From NCBI RefSeq assembly GCF_900102525.1, contig NZ_FNBZ01000006.1, positions 372,001 through 436,000 of the forward strand: a stretch of DNA of 64,000 nt. The letters run 5' to 3'. Below, one piece after another: positions 60,159 to 64,000 of this stretch. A model generated the notes under the pieces. It did no database searches. It was not told the DNA's origin and saw only the letters and a list, made by a program, of their open reading frames with translations. This stretch comes from Allobosea robiniae (GTDB taxonomy: Bacteria > Pseudomonadota > Alphaproteobacteria > Rhizobiales > Beijerinckiaceae). Position 1 is the stretch's first letter; the number at the start of each line of letters is the position of its first letter. The translations under genes and the position numbers were made by a program.

Positions 60159-60314
60159 ATGACCGACGCTCAGATGGGACTCGTCGTCGCCACGCCCGCG
60201 ATCATCGTGATGGCCCTGCTGCTCTACCGGATGGGCGTGCTGCAGAAGGGTGGGCTCGCCACGGCGGTACTCGCCTCGCTGGCTATCGCGGTCGTCCTCT
60301 TTCTCGAACAGTGA
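60159..60314 (+). CDS. Small membrane protein after norD
   Basis: 51 residues from ATG 60159, 11 nt after norD. Two hydrophobic stretches ('MGLVVATPAIIVMALLLYRMG' and 'GLATAVLASLAIAVVLFLEQ') suggest two short helices. It is probably part of the nor operon. It does not match NorE or NorF by length or motif that I can see. Confidence 0.65.
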   Translation: MTDAQMGLVVATPAIIVMALLLYRMGVLQKGGLATAVLASLAIAVVLFLEQ

Positions 60315-60334
60315 ATAGGCCAACTGCAGACTCT

Positions 60335-60348
60335 TTGAGCCTAGACAA
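60335..60348. promoter_or_regulatory. NnrR/DNR/Fnr-type box for the DUF2249 cassette
   Basis: TTG-N8-CAA (TTGAGCCTAGACAA). A -10-like TAGGTT begins 36 nt after the box start (60371-60376), about 40 nt before the next gene. Confidence 0.6.
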
Positions 60349-60417
60349 ATTGCCCGAGGCCCGGTTCGGCTAGGTTCAATGACACCCCGCGTTGGGGCCT
60401 TACTGGAGCCGGAAAAC

Positions 60418-60735
60418 ATGACCATCCTGCCTCTCGAACCGCTGGATGTGCGCACCATCCCGCCAGTCGTGCGCCATGCTACGATCTTCGGCATCATGGA
60501 GCGGCTCTCCTCCGGCGACGCTTTCAGGATCATCAACGACCACGACCCCGCGCCGCTGCGCCGCCAGATCGAAGCGCGTTATCCCGGCGCCTATTCCTGG
60601 GATTATATCGTGCAGGGCCCGGAGATCTGGCAGGTCGAGATCGGCCGCAACGAAGCCGGCGCCCAAGAGGCCCAAGAGCATGCCGCCGATTGCGGCGGTC
60701 ATGAGGAAGGCCATTCCTGCACCTGCGGCCACTGA
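60418..60735 (+). CDS. DUF2249 domain protein 1
   Basis: 105 residues of the DUF2249 family: 'LPLEPLDVRTIPPVVRHATIFGIMERL' is the usual opening and 'AFRIINDHDPAPLRRQIEARYP' the core. The tail is His- and Cys-rich ('CGGHEEGHSCTCGH'), perhaps a metal site. ATG 60418. DUF2249 proteins are common in denitrifiers beside nor/nir/nos genes; their role is unproven. Confidence 0.85.
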   Translation: MTILPLEPLDVRTIPPVVRHATIFGIMERLSSGDAFRIINDHDPAPLRRQIEARYPGAYSWDYIVQGPEIWQVEIGRNEAGAQEAQEHAADCGGHEEGHSCTCGH

Positions 60736-60760
60736 GCCCAGAGACCTGGAGACCGCAGCC

Positions 60761-62158
60761 ATGCCGATGGCGTCGCTGTCCCGCTGGACGATGAGCTATT
60801 TTGCAGCCGCCCTCGCCTTCCTGCTCGCGGCCGAAGCGCTCGCCATCGCCGGTATCGGCTATCCCGCCGCCGGCCTCGCGGAGCCCGCGACGCTCGTCCT
60901 CGTCCATCTCGTGGCGATCGGCTGGCTCAGCCTCGCCATGGCCGGCGCGCTGTTGCAATTCGTGCCGGTGCTGGTCTCCCGCCCCCTCGCTCTCCCCGGC
61001 CTCGCCTTGCCGGCCCTGTTCGTGCTCATCGCGGGCCTCATCCTGCTCTGCGCCGGCTTCGCTACGCTCGCCGGCTGGATCGAGGCCCCGCTCGACCTGC
61101 TGCCGCTGGGCGCCGGCTTCCTGCTCGCCGGCTTCTCCCTGCTCGGCCTGATGCTGGTTACGACGTTGCTGAGTGCACGGCCGATCACCCTGTTCGCTCG
61201 TTTCGTCCTCACCGGCCTCGCCTGCCTCGCGGTCACGGCGTTGAGCGGTGCGACCTTCACGACACTCCTGTCCGGACGCGGCGGCTGGCTAGGTACGATC
61301 ACCCTGCTTCCCGACGGCCTGCCTTTCCACGCCTTGCTCGGCCTAGGCGGCTGGCTCGGGCTGATCGCCATCGGCGTCAGCTATCGCCTCTTCGTCATGT
61401 TCATGATGGCGCCCGAACCACCTGCGCGCCGCGTGCGCCCGGTCCTGCTGCTCGCCAGCCTGGGGCTCGCCCTCGCCTTCGCCGGCCTCGCCGCGCCTTT
61501 CGCGGGCATCGAACCGGGCGCGGTATGGATCGCGGCAGCGCTTGCCGTGCTGATTCTGGCCGGCGTCTTCTACGGCCGCGACATCCACGCGCTCTATTGC
61601 ACCCGCCGGCGCAAAACGCTCGAAATCAACATGCTCGCCAGCATCCCGGCCTTCGTCGCACTCGGCCTCGGGGTGGCACTGTTGCCGGTCGCCGTTCTTG
61701 CCCATGCCGGCGACGGCTTGATCGCCGCGCTCGTCTTCCTGATCGCCCTCGGCTGGCTCGGCGGCTTGACGCTGGCGCAGCTGGTGAAGATCGTCTCCTT
61801 CGTGACCTGGCTCGAAACCTATGCGCCCCGGCTCGGGCGCGGCCCGGTGCCGCGCGTCGGCGATCTCGTCGCCATGCCGCGCACCGGCTGGTGGTTCCTG
61901 CTCTATTATGGCGGGATCGCACTGGCGGCAGCCGCGCTCGCCATAGAGACGATCGACGGCTTCCGAGCGACCATGGCGCTCTGCCTGATCGGCACTGCCG
62001 GCCTCGTCGCCGAGCTGATCCGCATTCGCCGCTTGTCGCAGATCAAGGCGGTCGACCGGCCGCCGGCACATGAACGCCCCCGGCTCTTGGCCGCGCGGGC
62101 CGAGGAAAGGAGACCTGTCCATGTCGAAGCCGGAAGCATCGCCCATCCGCGAGCTTGA
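60761..62158 (+). CDS. Polytopic membrane protein of the denitrification cassette (haem-copper oxidase-like)
   Basis: A 465-residue protein with about 12 hydrophobic helices. It has conserved His in 'LVLVHLVAIGWLSLAMAGALLQ' and 'LPFHALLGLGGWLGLIAIGVSY', in positions that recall NnrS or subunit I-like families. Flanked by the two DUF2249 genes, with the downstream one overlapping by 38 nt. It may act in NO handling, but this is inferred from context. Confidence 0.7.
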   Translation: MPMASLSRWTMSYFAAALAFLLAAEALAIAGIGYPAAGLAEPATLVLVHLVAIGWLSLAMAGALLQFVPVLVSRPLALPGLALPALFVLIAGLILLCAGFATLAGWIEAPLDLLPLGAGFLLAGFSLLGLMLVTTLLSARPITLFARFVLTGLACLAVTALSGATFTTLLSGRGGWLGTITLLPDGLPFHALLGLGGWLGLIAIGVSYRLFVMFMMAPEPPARRVRPVLLLASLGLALAFAGLAAPFAGIEPGAVWIAAALAVLILAGVFYGRDIHALYCTRRRKTLEINMLASIPAFVALGLGVALLPVAVLAHAGDGLIAALVFLIALGWLGGLTLAQLVKIVSFVTWLETYAPRLGRGPVPRVGDLVAMPRTGWWFLLYYGGIALAAAALAIETIDGFRATMALCLIGTAGLVAELIRIRRLSQIKAVDRPPAHERPRLLAARAEERRPVHVEAGSIAHPRA

Positions 62159-62663
62159 CGTGCGCCCGATGTTGCGGAGCGGCGAAGAACCATTCCAGGC
62201 GATCATGGACGCCGTCGACGCGCTCGCGCCGGGCGAGTCCCTGCGCCTCGTCGCGCCCTTCCGGCCGGTGCCGCTGTTCTCGGTGATGGCCAATCGCGGC
62301 TTTTCCGCCAGCGACCGCCCCCTCGACGACGGCGACTGGGAGGTCGTGTTCTCGCCGGTCGCCGGAATGCAGGCCGATGCCGGGCTCGCCACCGGCAGCA
62401 GCCCCGCCGCCGTGTTCTGGGGCGATCCCGTCGAGGAACTCGACCTCGTCGATCTCGAGCCGCCGGAGCCCATGGTTCGCATTCTCGAAACACTCGAAAG
62501 CATGCAGCCCGGCGATGTGCTGTTCGCGCTGCTCGCCCGCGAGCCGGTCTTCCTCTTCCCCGAGCTGGCCAAGCGCCAGCACGAATGGGCCGGCAATTTC
62601 GACGCGTCCGGTTCGGCCTATCGCCTGCTCGTGCGCCATGGTGGCGGGAGGGCGCACGTATGA
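62121..62663 (+). CDS. DUF2249 domain protein 2
   Basis: 180 residues. The N-terminal DUF2249 part is 'IRELDVRPMLRSGEEPFQAIM' with 'APGESLRLVAPFRPVPLF', and a second, partial repeat of the motif occurs near 'MVRILETLESMQPGDVLFALLAREPVFLFPEL'. AAGGAGA lies before ATG 62121, inside the end of the membrane protein gene. It overlaps the DUF59 gene by 4 nt. Confidence 0.82.
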   Translation: MSKPEASPIRELDVRPMLRSGEEPFQAIMDAVDALAPGESLRLVAPFRPVPLFSVMANRGFSASDRPLDDGDWEVVFSPVAGMQADAGLATGSSPAAVFWGDPVEELDLVDLEPPEPMVRILETLESMQPGDVLFALLAREPVFLFPELAKRQHEWAGNFDASGSAYRLLVRHGGGRAHV

Positions 62664-62944
62664 GCGCCCATCTCGAACGCCTCGTCGGGATCGCGCTGCG
62701 CGATGTGCTCGACCCCGAGATCGGCCGCAGCGTCGTCGATCTCGGTCTAATCTACGCGATCACGGCCGCCCCGGACGGCGCCGTCACCATCACAATGACG
62801 ACGACCACGCGCGGCTGCCCGCTCGCCGGTTTCCTGAAGGAAGCCGTGGCCATGGCCGCCGGTGCGGTCGAGGGCGTCGTGGCCGTCACGGTGACGCTGA
62901 CTTACGAGCCGGCCTGGGAGCCGACGATGATCGCCGCCGAGTGA
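62660..62944 (+). CDS. DUF59/MIP18 family iron-sulfur assembly-like protein
   Basis: A 94-residue MIP18/DUF59 protein: 'LRDVLDPEIGRSVVDLGLIYAI' and 'TTTTRGCPLAGFLKEAV' (conserved Cys). Such proteins help assemble iron-sulfur clusters. Here it is the last gene of the DUF2249 cassette, possibly serving metal centres of nitrite or NO reduction. Confidence 0.9.
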   Translation: MSAHLERLVGIALRDVLDPEIGRSVVDLGLIYAITAAPDGAVTITMTTTTRGCPLAGFLKEAVAMAAGAVEGVVAVTVTLTYEPAWEPTMIAAE

Positions 62945-62970
62945 GATCCCGGTCAGGATCGTCGAAAATG

Positions 62971-62984
62971 TTGTGCTGCAACAA
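62971..62984. promoter_or_regulatory. NnrR/DNR/Fnr-type box for nirK
   Basis: TTGTGCTGCAACAA, TTG-N8-CAA with dyad symmetry (TTGT...ACAA). A -10-like TAAAGT begins 35 nt after the box start (63006-63011). nirK starts at 63057. Confidence 0.65.
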
Positions 62985-63056
62985 AGACGGATTTCGCCAG
63001 GCTCCTAAAGTCTTCATGACCGGTCGAACTCCGGTCTACTGGCAAGGAGACAAGCC

Positions 63057-64000
63057 ATGGGCCAAGGGCTCAAAATGGGCGAAGAACTCAAACTGACCCG
63101 CCGCAGCATTCTGGCGGGAGCGGCAGCCACGGGGGCGATCGTCCAGGCCGCTTCCGCCCCGGCTCAGGCGCAGGCCGTGATGACCAAGGCCACCGCCGCC
63201 GATATCGCCAGGCTGCCGCGCGTCAAGCCGAAGCTGGTCGATCCTCCCTTCGTGCATGCGCATGAGCAGATCGCGACCGGCGGGCCCAAGCTCGTCGAAT
63301 TCGAGATGACGATCCACGAGAAGAAGATCGTCATCGACGATGCCGGCACCGAGACCTTCGCCTTCACCTTCAACGGCACGGTGCCCGGCCCGCTGATGGT
63401 CGTGCACGAGGGCGACTATGTCGAGCTGACGCTGATCAACGCCGAAACCAACGAGCTGATGCACAATATCGACTTCCATTCGTCGACCGGTGCGCTCGGC
63501 GGCGGCGGCCTGACCGAGGTCAACCCCGGCGAGAAGGTCGTGCTACGCTGGAAGGCCACCCGGCAGGGCGTGTTCGTCTACCACTGCGCCCCTCCCGGCA
63601 TGGTGCCCTGGCACGTCACCGCCGGCATGAATGGCGCCATCATGGTGCTGCCGCGCGACGGGTTGAAGGATGGCCAGGGCAAGGCCCTGAGATACGACAA
63701 GGTCTATTATGTCGGCGAGCAGGACTTCTATGTCCCGCGCGACGAGAACGGCAAGTTCAAGCGCTATGCCAGTGTCGGCGAGTCACATGAGGATGTCGTC
63801 AAGGCGATGCGGACGCTGACCCCGACCCATGTCGTCTTCAACGGCAAGGTCGGTGCTCTGACCGGCAAGAACGCACTCACCTCCAAAGTCGGCGAGACCG
63901 TGCTGATCGTGCATTCGCAAGCCAATCGCGACACGCGGCCCCACCTGATCGGCGGGCACGGCGACTATGTCTGGGCCACCGGCAAGTTCCGCAACCCGCC
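63057..64000 (+). CDS. nirK: Copper-containing nitrite reductase, N-terminal part (3' end outside window)
   Basis: About 314 codons are present. A Tat signal ('[14 protein letters not shown]') exports the folded enzyme, which reduces nitrite to NO in the periplasm. Cupredoxin copper ligands are visible: His in 'MHNIDFHSS', and Cys, His and Met in '[20 protein letters not shown]', together with a second His for the type 2 site. AAGGAG precedes ATG 63057; ATG 63075 is possible. Reading continues to the window end. It is under the TTG-N8-CAA box at 62971. Confidence 0.95.
   Translation, partial: MGQGLKMGEELKLTRRSILAGAAATGAIVQAASAPAQAQAVMTKATAADIARLPRVKPKLVDPPFVHAHEQIATGGPKLVEFEMTIHEKKIVIDDAGTETFAFTFNGTVPGPLMVVHEGDYVELTLINAETNELMHNIDFHSSTGALGGGGLTEVNPGEKVVLRWKATRQGVFVYHCAPPGMVPWHVTAGMNGAIMVLPRDGLKDGQGKALRYDKVYYVGEQDFYVPRDENGKFKRYASVGESHEDVVKAMRTLTPTHVVFNGKVGALTGKNALTSKVGETVLIVHSQANRDTRPHLIGGHGDYVWATGKFRNP

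Overview
The window is a GC-rich chromosomal segment from an alphaproteobacterium, most likely of the order Hyphomicrobiales (Bosea/Methylobacterium-like; this placement is inferred from gene content, not from a search). Support comes from the pairing of an NDUFA12-type complex I accessory protein with a DUF2155 protein and aat, from a DUF2865 protein, from a B12-dependent ribonucleotide reductase as a stand-alone gene, and from an RND pump under a divergent TetR regulator. Genes are tightly packed and TTG starts or 4-nt stop/start overlaps are common.

Layout. 1-9 kb: the 3' end of accC with a terminator, an M20 peptidase, tRNA-Gln(CTG), and a TetR regulator divergent from an RND efflux pair (membrane fusion protein plus inner-membrane pump). 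9-17 kb: a carbohydrate/polyol uptake locus (divergent sugar isomerase, ROK regulator, ABC ATPase, permease, binding protein, Gfo/Idh/MocA oxidoreductase) facing glycerol kinase. 17-25 kb: Ppx/GppA, RlmE, an APH-like kinase, an MFS exporter, IMP dehydrogenase and a MAPEG protein. 25-36 kb: a DUF2865 protein, a ferric-iron binding protein with its permease, an AsmA protein, a MetX-like hydrolase, a ClpP paralogue, an ArsR/SRPBCC pair, an acyltransferase of lower GC, and MarC. 36-46 kb: gyrA, aat, DUF2155, NDUFA12 and nrdJ.

46.2-51.5 kb is the most unusual part: a compact accessory operon of four genes joined by 4-nt overlaps. It encodes a ComEC-like metallo-beta-lactamase hydrolase, a single protein that joins E2-like, E1-like (ThiF) and JAB/JAMM deconjugase domains, a four-helix membrane protein, and an HNH-type protein. 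It looks like a ubiquitin-like conjugation defence system with no recognisable ubiquitin gene. The hydrolase ends in a Gly/Ser/Ala-rich tail with a terminal glycine, so it may itself be the conjugated partner, as the CD-NTase is in type II CBASS. The HNH gene has been cut by an IS3-family remnant and now carries an antisense IS tail.

53-64 kb is a denitrification region: nsrR, a DUF6455 protein, a broken Crp/Fnr regulator, norCBQD, a DUF2249/12-TM/DUF2249/DUF59 cassette, and the start of the copper nitrite reductase gene nirK. Four TTG-N8-CAA boxes (54436, 55391, 60335, 62971) each lie 35-36 nt before a plausible -10 element, which suggests one NnrR/DNR-type regulon. Two NsrR-like sites precede an overlooked gene for a 37-residue membrane protein at 54133-54246.
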